A program made the position numbers and the translations under genes. From Sneathiellales bacterium (GTDB lineage: Bacteria > Pseudomonadota > Alphaproteobacteria > Minwuiales > Minwuiaceae), in the NCBI GenBank assembly GCA_026992315.1, contig JALXAG010000283.1:1-32152 (forward strand): DNA of 32,152 nt, in the 5' to 3' direction. A model generated the notes under the pieces. That model made no database searches. It saw only the letters and a list, made by a program, of their open reading frames with translations, and was not told the origin of the DNA. Positions 25,204-32,152 of this stretch are shown here, in pieces. Within the stretch, counting starts at the first letter, position 1; the number at the start of each line of letters is the position of its first letter.

Positions 25204-26147
25204 TGACGGTGACGAAAATGCAAGGACCGGGCGCGCCGGTGGCGGCTGAGGCGGTGGCGCCGGATTCGGCGCTGACGGATGGGGCGCTGAAACGTTTCGC
25301 GGCGGAATTCGAACCGGTGCTGGCCGGGCTTCTGCAGCCGTTGCAGGGCATTCCCCGCCTGGGCGAGGCGATGGCCTATTCCCTGCTCGATGGCGGCAAG
25401 CGGCTGCGGCCGTTTCTGCTGGTTACCGCGGCCGGTCTTTACGGTGTCGCGCGGCCATCGGCAATGCGGGCGGCGGCTGCGATCGAGATGGTGCACAGCT
25501 ATTCGCTGATCCATGACGATCTGCCCTGCATGGATGACGATGTATTGCGCCGGGGGCGGGCCACCTGCCATGTCCGCTATGACGAGGCGACGGCGGTTCT
25601 GGCCGGGGATGCGCTGCTGACGGCGGCGTTTGCGCTGCTGGCCGATCCGCGCACCGATGCGGATCCGGCCTGCCGCATCGAACTGGTGCGTCTGCTGTCC
25701 GGGGCCGCCGGGGCACAGGGCATGGTCGGCGGGCAGATGCTGGATCTGCTTGCCGAGGGCGAGGCTTTGGCGCAGGATGCGCTGGAAAGGCTGCACGGGC
25801 TGAAAACGGGTGCGATGATCGTCTGCGCCGTCGAATGCGGGGCGGTTCTGGGCCGGGCCCCGGCAGAGGAACGGGCGGCGCTGTGCGAATATGCGCGCCT
25901 TCTCGGTCTGGCCTTTCAGGTGATGGACGATGTGCTGGATGTTTCCGGCACGGCGGAGGAGCTGGGCAAGACACCGGGCAAGGACGCCGTGGCGGAAAAA
26001 TCCACCTTCGTTTCCCTGCTGGGGGTGGACGGTGCCCGCGCCTATGCCGGGGAACTGGCGGCCCGTGCCGCCGCTGCCATAGAGACCATCGGGGGGACGG
26101 AACAGTTGCGCGCGGTGGCGGATTACATCGTCCGTCGCCGGGCATGA
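25203..26147 (+). CDS. ispA: Polyprenyl synthetase, farnesyl diphosphate synthase
   Basis: Condenses IPP with DMAPP and GPP to farnesyl diphosphate, the branch point to undecaprenyl phosphate, ubiquinone and hopanoids. The 314 residues show GGKRLRP (64-70), the first aspartate-rich motif D105-D113 (DDLPCMDDD), [12 protein letters not shown], the KTG motif at 201-203 and the second aspartate-rich motif DDVLD (242-246). The two-residue insertion in the first motif (DDxxxxD) marks the bacterial type II FPP synthase. The start at 25203 overlaps the xseB stop; a longer frame to 25104 would lie within xseB and is rejected. It overlaps dxs by four bases. Confidence 0.95.
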   Translation: MTVTKMQGPGAPVAAEAVAPDSALTDGALKRFAAEFEPVLAGLLQPLQGIPRLGEAMAYSLLDGGKRLRPFLLVTAAGLYGVARPSAMRAAAAIEMVHSYSLIHDDLPCMDDDVLRRGRATCHVRYDEATAVLAGDALLTAAFALLADPRTDADPACRIELVRLLSGAAGAQGMVGGQMLDLLAEGEALAQDALERLHGLKTGAMIVCAVECGAVLGRAPAEERAALCEYARLLGLAFQVMDDVLDVSGTAEELGKTPGKDAVAEKSTFVSLLGVDGARAYAGELAARAAAAIETIGGTEQLRAVADYIVRRRA

Positions 26148-28072
26148 AATCGGGTGAAGATGTGTCAGAACTGAAAACGCCGTTACTGGACAGGGTGAAA
26201 CTGCCGCGGGACCTGCGGGCGCTGGACGAGGATCTGCTGCCCCAGCTTGCCGACGAGCTGCGCCGCGAGATGATCGATGCCGTTTCGGTGACCGGCGGTC
26301 ATCTGGGCGCCGGGCTCGGCGTGGTCGAACTGACGGTGGCCCTGCATTATGTCTTCGACACCCCGGCCGACCGCCTGATCTGGGATGTCGGCCATCAATG
26401 CTATCCGCACAAGATTCTGACCGGGCGGCGGGACCGCATCCGCACGCTGCGTCAGGGCGGCGGGCTGTCGGGCTTCACCAAGCGCAGCGAAAGCGAATAC
26501 GATCCCTTCGGCACGGCGCATTCCTCGACCTCGATTTCCGCCGGGCTCGGCATGGCCGTGGCCCGGGACATTCTGGGCGGGAACAACCGGGTGGTGGCGG
26601 TGATCGGCGATGGCGCCATGAGTGCGGGCATGGCCTATGAGGCGATGAACAATGCCGGGGCGCTGAAGACGCCGATGGTCGTCGTCCTGAACGATAACGA
26701 CATGTCGATCGCCCCGCCGGTGGGGGCGATGAGCGCCTATCTGTCGCGCCTGCTGTCGGGCCAGCCCTACCGCAACCTGCGCGAAGTGGCCAAGCATCTG
26801 GCCCGCCATCTGCCCGAAGGGCTGGAACGGACCGCCCGGCGCGCCGAGGAATATGCCCGGGGGCTGATCACCGGCGGCACCCTGTTCGAAGAGCTCGGCT
26901 TTTACTATGTCGGGCCGGTGGACGGGCATAATATCGCCCATCTTCTGCCGGTGCTGCGCAATGTCCGCGATTATGCCGACGGGCCGGTGCTGCTGCATGT
27001 GGTGACCCAGAAGGGCAAGGGCTACCCGCCGGCGGAAGCGGCGGCGGACAAGTATCACGGCGTTTCCCGTTTCGATGTGGTGACGGGCAAGCAGGCCAAG
27101 CCCAAGGCCAATGCCCCCTCCTATACCGGGGTGTTCGCGGAACAGCTGGTGCGCCAGGCGGAACGGGACGAGCGCATTGTCGCCATCACCGCCGCCATGC
27201 CCGACGGCACCGGGCTGAGCCGTTTCGCCGAAAAATTCCCCGCCCGCTGTTTCGATGTCGGCATTGCCGAACAGCATGCGGTAACCTTTGCCGCCGGGCT
27301 GGCCTGCGAGGGGCTGAAACCCTTTGCCGCCCTGTATTCGACCTTTCTGCAGCGCGGTTACGATCAGGTGGTGCACGATGTGGCGATTCAGCGCCTGCCG
27401 GTGCGCTTTGCCATCGACCGGGCCGGGCTGGTCGGCGCGGACGGACCGACCCATGCCGGATCCTACGATATCGCCTATCTGGCCAACCTTCCCGATTTTG
27501 TCGTCATGGCTGCCGCCGATGAGGCGGAGCTGGCGCGGATGATCGCCACGGCGGTCGCCATCGATGATCGGCCTTGCTCCTTCCGCTATCCGCGTGGCGA
27601 AGGGGTGGGGGTTGAAATCCCCGAGGATCCGGCGCCGCTGGAAATCGGCAGGGGGCGCATGGTTCAGGAGGGCAATGCCGTCGCCATTCTCTCCTTCGGG
27701 GCCAGGCTGAAGACCTGCCTGCTGGCGGCGGAGGAACTGGCCGCGCGCGGGCTGAGGCCGACGATTGCCGATGCCCGCTTCTGCAAGCCGCTGGATACGG
27801 AACTGGTGGATCGGCTGGCGCGCGAACATGAGGTGCTGATCACCGTCGAGGAAGGCGCCATCGGCGGCTTTGCCAGCCATGTGCTGGACCATCTGGTGCG
27901 TCAGGATCTGCATGCCTCGCTGAAGCTGCGTCCGATGATGCTGCCGGATCGCTTCATCGATCAGGATTCGCCCGAAAAAATGTATGAAGCCGCCGGTCTG
28001 GGGGTGCGCGACATCGTCGATACGGCGCTGCTGGCGCTGGGCCGCGCCGATCTGATGGCCCATGGCGCGTGA
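26144..28072 (+). CDS. dxs: 1-deoxy-D-xylulose-5-phosphate synthase
   Basis: Thiamine-diphosphate enzyme joining pyruvate and glyceraldehyde 3-phosphate to DXP, the entry of the MEP isoprenoid pathway (DXP also feeds thiamine and pyridoxal synthesis). The 642 residues include [19 protein letters not shown] (53-71), [15 protein letters not shown] (81-95), the ThDP motif [17 protein letters not shown] through NDN (156-185) and [18 protein letters not shown] with the cofactor glutamate. The transketolase C-terminal domain closes it. Length is close to E. coli Dxs (620 aa). The start overlaps the ispA stop (ATGA). Upstream extension of the frame lies inside ispA and is not coding. The end overlaps tlyA by 11 bases. 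Confidence 0.97.
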   Translation: MKSGEDVSELKTPLLDRVKLPRDLRALDEDLLPQLADELRREMIDAVSVTGGHLGAGLGVVELTVALHYVFDTPADRLIWDVGHQCYPHKILTGRRDRIRTLRQGGGLSGFTKRSESEYDPFGTAHSSTSISAGLGMAVARDILGGNNRVVAVIGDGAMSAGMAYEAMNNAGALKTPMVVVLNDNDMSIAPPVGAMSAYLSRLLSGQPYRNLREVAKHLARHLPEGLERTARRAEEYARGLITGGTLFEELGFYYVGPVDGHNIAHLLPVLRNVRDYADGPVLLHVVTQKGKGYPPAEAAADKYHGVSRFDVVTGKQAKPKANAPSYTGVFAEQLVRQAERDERIVAITAAMPDGTGLSRFAEKFPARCFDVGIAEQHAVTFAAGLACEGLKPFAALYSTFLQRGYDQVVHDVAIQRLPVRFAIDRAGLVGADGPTHAGSYDIAYLANLPDFVVMAAADEAELARMIATAVAIDDRPCSFRYPRGEGVGVEIPEDPAPLEIGRGRMVQEGNAVAILSFGARLKTCLLAAEELAARGLRPTIADARFCKPLDTELVDRLAREHEVLITVEEGAIGGFASHVLDHLVRQDLHASLKLRPMMLPDRFIDQDSPEKMYEAAGLGVRDIVDTALLALGRADLMAHGA

Positions 28073-28865
28073 GGCGCCGGTGACGGCGGGCGGAAGCGAA
28101 AACAAGAAGGCGAAAAAGGCGAAAAAGAAGCGCGCCGATGTGCTGCTGGTCGAACGCGGGCTGGCGGAAAGCCGTAGCCGCGCCCAGGCATTATGTCTGG
28201 CGGGGGTGGTGTTCAGCGGTGAAAAACGTATCGACAAGGCAGGGCAGCCGCTGGCGGAGGATGCGCCCTTGCAGGTGCGCGGGCGCGATCATTCCTGGGT
28301 ATCACGCGGCGGGCTGAAGCTCGATCATGCGCTGGGGCAGTTTCCCGTTCCGGTGCGCGATGCCGTGGCCATCGATATCGGTGCCTCGACCGGCGGATTT
28401 ACCGATGTGCTGCTGCATCACGGGGCAAGGCGGATCTATGCGGTCGATGTCGGTCACGGCCAGCTTCACTGGAAGCTGCGCAACGACGAGCGGGTGGTGG
28501 TGCTGGAAAAATGCAATGCCCGTCATCTGAGCGCGGCCGAGGTGCCGGAGGCCGTCGATCTGGTGGTCTGCGATGCCAGTTTCATCGGCCTGCGCACGGT
28601 TCTGCCGGCGCCGCTGGCGCTTCTGCGCCCGGGGGGCTGGCTGGTGGCGCTGATCAAGCCGCAATTCGAGGTGGGGCGCGAACAGGTCGGCAAGGGCGGG
28701 GTGGTGCGCGATCCGGCCCTGCACGAGGCTGCCTGTGCCACGATCCGCGACTGGCTCGGGCAACAGCCCGGCTGGATTGTTCATGGCGTCAGCGAAAGCC
28801 CGATCACCGGGCCGGAGGGCAATAAGGAGTTTCTGATTGTTGCAGAAAAAGGCACGTCGACGTAA
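28062..28865 (+). CDS. tlyA: TlyA family rRNA (cytidine-2'-O)-methyltransferase
   Basis: Predicted 2'-O-methyltransferase of 16S/23S rRNA cytidines, by analogy with mycobacterial TlyA; some homologues are called hemolysins. The 267 residues begin with a lysine-rich tail (about 14-24), then an S4 RNA-binding domain (25-75; [19 protein letters not shown]). The linker [11 protein letters not shown] (81-91) is typical of TlyA. The FtsJ-like SAM domain has [15 protein letters not shown] (104-118), [10 protein letters not shown] and LIKPQFE with the catalytic lysine. It starts inside the end of dxs and its stop lies 26 bases past the next start, so it is embedded in a coupled operon. The dxs-tlyA linkage is frequent in alphaproteobacteria. 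Confidence 0.93.
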   Translation: MAREAPVTAGGSENKKAKKAKKKRADVLLVERGLAESRSRAQALCLAGVVFSGEKRIDKAGQPLAEDAPLQVRGRDHSWVSRGGLKLDHALGQFPVPVRDAVAIDIGASTGGFTDVLLHHGARRIYAVDVGHGQLHWKLRNDERVVVLEKCNARHLSAAEVPEAVDLVVCDASFIGLRTVLPAPLALLRPGGWLVALIKPQFEVGREQVGKGGVVRDPALHEAACATIRDWLGQQPGWIVHGVSESPITGPEGNKEFLIVAEKGTST

Positions 28866-30153
28866 ACGTCCTGCCCCTTGCCGCAGTATCGAGATAATTA
28901 TTGAAGGCCTGGGCGCCCGGGGCGATGGGGTGGCGCGGGATGACGACGGTCGCCCGGTCCATGTGCCCGGGGCCCTGCCGGGTGAAAAATGGCGCGCCGA
29001 CCTTGCCGGCGGCAAGGTGCTGCGGGCGGAAATGCTGCGGTCCTCGCCCCTGAGACGGGCGCCCTTCTGCCCGCATTATCAGGGATGCGGCGGTTGCCGC
29101 GCCCAGCATTTGGCCGAAGATTTTTATGGCGAATGGAAACGGGACATGGTCCGCCAGGCGCTGAGCCGGGCGGGTCTGGCCATGGTCGATGTGGCGCCTT
29201 TATACCGTCTCCGGGGCGAGGGGGCCGGGCGGCGGCGGGTCGAATGGGCGCTGCTGCGCGATCGTGCGGGACAGGTGAAGCTGGGCTATCGCCAGCGGGG
29301 CAGCCACCATGTCGTCGATATCGGCGAATGCGCCATCGTCGAGGCGGATATCGCCGCCCTGATCGCGCCGCTGAAGGGGCTGGCGGCGGCATTGCTGCAG
29401 CCTGGGGAACAGGGCGGCTGCCGCATAACCCTGAGCGATAGCGGCACGGACCTGCTGCTGAAACTGCCGCGGCTGCCGGATCTCGAGGAACGGGAACGGC
29501 TTACCGCCTTTGCCCGGGCGCGGGACTGCGCGCGGCTTTGCGTGCAAACGGGGGCGGAGATGCCGGAAACGGTGCTGCAGCAGCGCCAGCCGCTGGTGCG
29601 TTTTTGCGGCGTTGCCGTGCCCATACCGCCGGATTGCTTTCTGCAGGCCAGCCGGGCCGCCGATCGGGTATTGGCCGAGCTGGCGGGCCTGTCATCCGCG
29701 GGCGGCCGTGAAGGAACCATGGCGGCCGATCTGTTCAGCGGGGTGGGTACTTTTTCCTTCGCCCTGCATCGGGCAGGGGCCAGGGTCCTTGCCTGTGAAG
29801 CGGATGAGGCGGCGGTTGCGGCCATGCAGGCGGGGATCAACCGCGCTCAGCTCGGCAATATCGCCGTTTCCCGCCGCGATCTGTTCCGCCAGCCTCTTCT
29901 GGTCGATGAACTGAACCGGTTTTCCTGCGTTCTGTTCGATCCGCCGCGTGCCGGTGCCCGCGAACAGGTCGAAACCCTGGCCGCAAGCAAGGTCGCGGAG
30001 GTGATCGCCATTTCCTGCAATCCGGCCAGTTTCGCCCGCGATATGGCGATTTTGGTCGGCGGCGGTTACCGGCTGGAACGGGTGGTGCCGGTGGATCAGT
30101 TTCCCTATTCCCGCCATGTGGAGGTGGTCGCCCGCCTCAGCCGCGGGGCGTGA
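28837..30153 (+). CDS. Class I SAM-dependent RNA methyltransferase (RlmD/TrmA family, 4Fe-4S type)
   Basis: Predicted m5U methyltransferase of rRNA or tRNA. From the TTG at 28837 it has 438 residues: a TRAM domain at about 15-70 (IEIIIEGLGARGDGVARDDD), then cysteines C78, C84, C87 and C165 that match the 4Fe-4S cluster of RlmD-type enzymes. The SAM domain has ADLFSGVGTFSFALHRAG, FDPPRAGAREQ (D368) and catalytic C394 in ISCNPASFARD. The rare TTG start is supported by AAGGAG at 28824-28829, seven bases upstream, and by homology starting shortly after. It overlaps tlyA by 29 bases. Whether it modifies 23S rRNA or tRNA cannot be told. It ends seven bases from the convergent sppA. Confidence 0.9.
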   Translation: MLQKKARRRKRPAPCRSIEIIIEGLGARGDGVARDDDGRPVHVPGALPGEKWRADLAGGKVLRAEMLRSSPLRRAPFCPHYQGCGGCRAQHLAEDFYGEWKRDMVRQALSRAGLAMVDVAPLYRLRGEGAGRRRVEWALLRDRAGQVKLGYRQRGSHHVVDIGECAIVEADIAALIAPLKGLAAALLQPGEQGGCRITLSDSGTDLLLKLPRLPDLEERERLTAFARARDCARLCVQTGAEMPETVLQQRQPLVRFCGVAVPIPPDCFLQASRAADRVLAELAGLSSAGGREGTMAADLFSGVGTFSFALHRAGARVLACEADEAAVAAMQAGINRAQLGNIAVSRRDLFRQPLLVDELNRFSCVLFDPPRAGAREQVETLAASKVAEVIAISCNPASFARDMAILVGGGYRLERVVPVDQFPYSRHVEVVARLSRGA

Positions 30154-30160
30154 GGGCCGG

Positions 30161-31861
30161 TTAGGGCAGGCGCAAGGCGGTGCCGGGGGTCATGCTGCCC
30201 AGCATCGTGTCGATCCGGGCCAGCAGCGTGACCAGCCGCAGCGACAGCAGGCTTTCCGCCCGCAGCGACAGCCGCGCCAGGCGGCGCAGAATGTCTTTCG
30301 GATCCTCGCGCGGCAGCAGCAGGATGTCGCCGGTTTCGACCGTCTTAAGCCCTGCTTTTTGCGCCGCCCAGGCAATCGCTGTCTCCAGCCCGCCGATGCG
30401 GTCGGTCAGGTTGCGTTGTCGGGCCTGGCGTCCGCTCCATACCCGACCCTTGGCCAGGGCGAGGGCTTCGTCATTGTTCATGCCCCGCGATTTGGCGACG
30501 GCGGCAACGAAATCGCGATAGACGCGGTCGGCGGCCTTTTCCATCCTTTGGCGTTGTTCGGGGGTGAAGGGGCGGTTGAGGCTGAAGATCGTGGCATTCG
30601 GGTTTGTGGCGACCGTATCCCAGTTGATGCCGAGATCGGCCCATAGTTTTTCGGCATTCGGCTTGGCGACGATGACCCCGATCGAGCCGGTGACCGTGGC
30701 AGGCAGGGAAACGATGCCATCGCCGCCGATGGCCATCAGATAGCCGCCGGAGGCGGCATAGCTGCCCATGGAAACGATCACCGGCTTGCCGGTTCTGGCA
30801 ATGGTTTCGCGCAGCCGGTCGGCGGCCGGATAGGTGCCGCCCGGGGAATTGATGCGCAGGACGATGGCCGCGATGTCCTCGCGCCTGGCCAGTTTCCTCA
30901 GCAGCGGTGCGAGAGAGGCCGCGCCGATGCCCTCGTTTATGCCGCCGGGTCCCGATGCCATGGCGATGGCGCCATCGGCCAGCACCACGGCGATCTTGCG
31001 CCCGTCGCCTTCATCGATTGCCCGGGCATAATCGTAAAAATCGACCCGCTGCAGCAGCGGCATTTTCCCGGCGGTGGCGGCGATGAAGTTTTCCCAGTAA
31101 TCGAGACTGTCGACCAGATTGCGGGCCAGGGCCTCGCTGGCGCTCAGCGGTGTTCTGGCCATCGTTTCGCCGATCAGCGCCGGTTTCAGGCTGCGGTCGG
31201 CGGCGATGTCGCCGGTCATCTGTTCCTGCAGATCGGCGAGCAGGCTTTCCATCGCCTGGCGCTGGGCGGCGCTCATGCGGGAATTGACGGCGCTGTCGAA
31301 GGCGTTCTTGAATTCCTCGCGGCGGATGACCTCGACGCCGATGCCGATGCGCTCCAGCAGATCGCGGATGAAAGGCACCTCCGTACCCAGCCCGGTGAGG
31401 AAGAAATCCCCGCTCGGCTGCATGGCGATGTGGCTGAAGGCGGTGGCGAGATAATAATTGCCGTTATCGAAACTGCTGGCATGGGCATAGGCCGGCTTGC
31501 CCGCGCCACGGAAGGATTTGACGGCGGCGCGCAGCTCCTGCGCCTGGGCCAGGTTCAGCCGGGCGCCGTCGAGATCGACGATCAGCCCCTGCACCCGTTC
31601 GTCGGAACGGGCCTGGCGCAAGGCGAGAAGGATCTCGGCAAGATTGTTGCCGGCCGGCCCGGTGAGCCGCGCCAGCGGGTTGGTGTCGGCCGCTTCGCTG
31701 ACCGTGCCGTTCAGATGCAGGGTCAGCAGCATCCGTTCCGGCAGGGAGGGTTTCGGTTCGAACAGGATCGCGGCGGTGATCCCCACTCCGAGCAGCAGCA
31801 GCGTGAGGAGGCCGAGGCCGATGCAGATGCCGATGAAGATGCGCCAGAGCCTGCGGAACAT
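30161..31861 (-). CDS. sppA: Signal peptide peptidase SppA, 67K type
   Basis: Inner-membrane serine protease that degrades cleaved signal peptides; active site on the periplasmic side. The 566-residue protein has one N-terminal membrane segment (about 8-33) and two tandem Clp/crotonase-like protease domains, the long form as in E. coli. The dyad is visible: general-base lysine K185 in RREEFKNAF of the first repeat and nucleophile S371 in GSYAASGGY of the second. NSPGGT (338-343) and TVTGSIGVI are further family marks. The start codon lies one base after the stop of the upstream peroxidase-related gene, so they are probably co-transcribed. It converges with the RNA methyltransferase. Confidence 0.95.
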   Translation of the reverse strand: MFRRLWRIFIGICIGLGLLTLLLLGVGITAAILFEPKPSLPERMLLTLHLNGTVSEAADTNPLARLTGPAGNNLAEILLALRQARSDERVQGLIVDLDGARLNLAQAQELRAAVKSFRGAGKPAYAHASSFDNGNYYLATAFSHIAMQPSGDFFLTGLGTEVPFIRDLLERIGIGVEVIRREEFKNAFDSAVNSRMSAAQRQAMESLLADLQEQMTGDIAADRSLKPALIGETMARTPLSASEALARNLVDSLDYWENFIAATAGKMPLLQRVDFYDYARAIDEGDGRKIAVVLADGAIAMASGPGGINEGIGAASLAPLLRKLARREDIAAIVLRINSPGGTYPAADRLRETIARTGKPVIVSMGSYAASGGYLMAIGGDGIVSLPATVTGSIGVIVAKPNAEKLWADLGINWDTVATNPNATIFSLNRPFTPEQRQRMEKAADRVYRDFVAAVAKSRGMNNDEALALAKGRVWSGRQARQRNLTDRIGGLETAIAWAAQKAGLKTVETGDILLLPREDPKDILRRLARLSLRAESLLSLRLVTLLARIDTMLGSMTPGTALRLP

Positions 31862-31862
31862 C

Positions 31863-32152
31863 TCAGCGTGCCTGGCCGTGATATTCGGGGTTCGGCATCA
31901 TGTCGATGGCAGCGGCCATGCGGTTGGTCATGTTGAAGAATGAGGCGACGGCGGCAATGTCCCAGATGTCGCGGTCGCTGAAACCGGCATCGCGCAGCGC
32001 CTGGCGGTCCTCCTCGGTAATGGCGTCGGGGCTGTCGGTCAGCTTGACGGCGAAATCCAGCATGGCCCGCTGGCGTTCGGACAGATCGGCGGCGCGGTAG
32101 TTCATCACCAGAAGTTCGCCCAGCGCCGGATCCCCGGACAGGGCCCTGACGG
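31863..32152 (-). CDS. Carboxymuconolactone decarboxylase-family, peroxidase-related protein (5' end cut by window)
   Basis: The visible C-terminal 96 residues read from the window edge without a stop. They fit the AhpD-like uncharacterised peroxidase-related family: LSERQRAMLDFAVKLTDSPD, then EEDRQALRDAGFSDRDIWDI and VASFFNMTNRMAAAIDM. The redox CxxC of AhpD-like proteins would lie upstream of the edge, so activity cannot be judged. An internal ATG at 32108 gives an 81-residue frame, but the reading frame continues through LSGDPALGELLV before it, so the real start is outside the window. One base separates its stop from sppA. Confidence 0.85.
   Translation of the reverse strand, partial: VRALSGDPALGELLVMNYRAADLSERQRAMLDFAVKLTDSPDAITEEDRQALRDAGFSDRDIWDIAAVASFFNMTNRMAAAIDMMPNPEYHGQAR

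Noticed and set aside
26183-28237. 684-codon open frame on the minus strand across dxs
   Set aside because: Antisense shadow of a clear GC-rich gene; its translation is His/Gln/Arg/Gly-rich with no family motifs.
1-32152. CRISPR arrays, tRNA/rRNA genes, phage or defence islands
   Set aside because: Looked for regular repeats, tRNA-like cloverleaf ends and typical genes; none were seen.

Overview
The window reads as ordinary, GC-rich chromosomal DNA of an alphaproteobacterium. The evidence is an ALAS-type (C4 pathway) hemA with GTG start, a pst-phoU-phoB arrangement, an xseB-ispA-dxs-tlyA cluster, and an alphaproteobacterial-style dCache/HAMP chemoreceptor with a long charged coiled coil. The order Rhodospirillales or a neighbour is likely, but that placement is inference. 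About 27 protein genes are supported, two of them cut by the window edges. I see no tRNA, rRNA, CRISPR array, insertion sequence or prophage.

Layout. 1-2010 (+) is the end of the phosphate regulon: pstB (5' end missing), phoU and phoB. 2138-4469 (+) holds a uracil-DNA glycosylase-family protein, a lipoprotein alpha/beta hydrolase and a methyltransferase-like protein of unknown function, all overlapping by 1-4 bases. It meets, tail to tail with no gap, a helix-turn-helix protein on the minus strand (4470-5015). 5231-9150 (+) encodes aminopeptidase N and an M20 amidohydrolase. A small membrane protein (-) and a 651-base AT-rich, dyad-rich non-coding stretch follow, leading into a polyprenyl-phosphate sugar transferase of the PEP-CTERM-associated type (10084-11475). 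11655-15415 (+) is a lipid-catabolism-like set: an MBL hydrolase, an HSDL2-like SDR and an acyl-CoA ligase. A perfect 16-base palindrome sits in its promoter region and a strong bidirectional terminator at its end.

From 15512 to 23767 everything is on the minus strand: a methyl-accepting chemotaxis protein, hemA, and an RND efflux permease with its periplasmic adaptor. The hemA-MCP gap contains a roughly 150-base imperfect inverted repeat. 23975-30153 (+) is a tightly coupled run: histone-deacetylase-family protein, xseB, ispA, dxs, tlyA and an RNA methyltransferase of the RlmD/TrmA type. It links isoprenoid precursor synthesis (Dxs, IspA) with RNA modification and repair. sppA and the end of a carboxymuconolactone decarboxylase-family peroxidase-related gene (both -) close the window.

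I found no convincing undescribed biological system. The best leads are non-coding: the palindromic operator at 11614-11635, the Crp-like site and dyads at 9519-9924 upstream of the sugar transferase, and the inverted repeat at 17914-18065. Two conserved-looking proteins without a clear role (3687-4469 and 4470-5015) are also worth a look.
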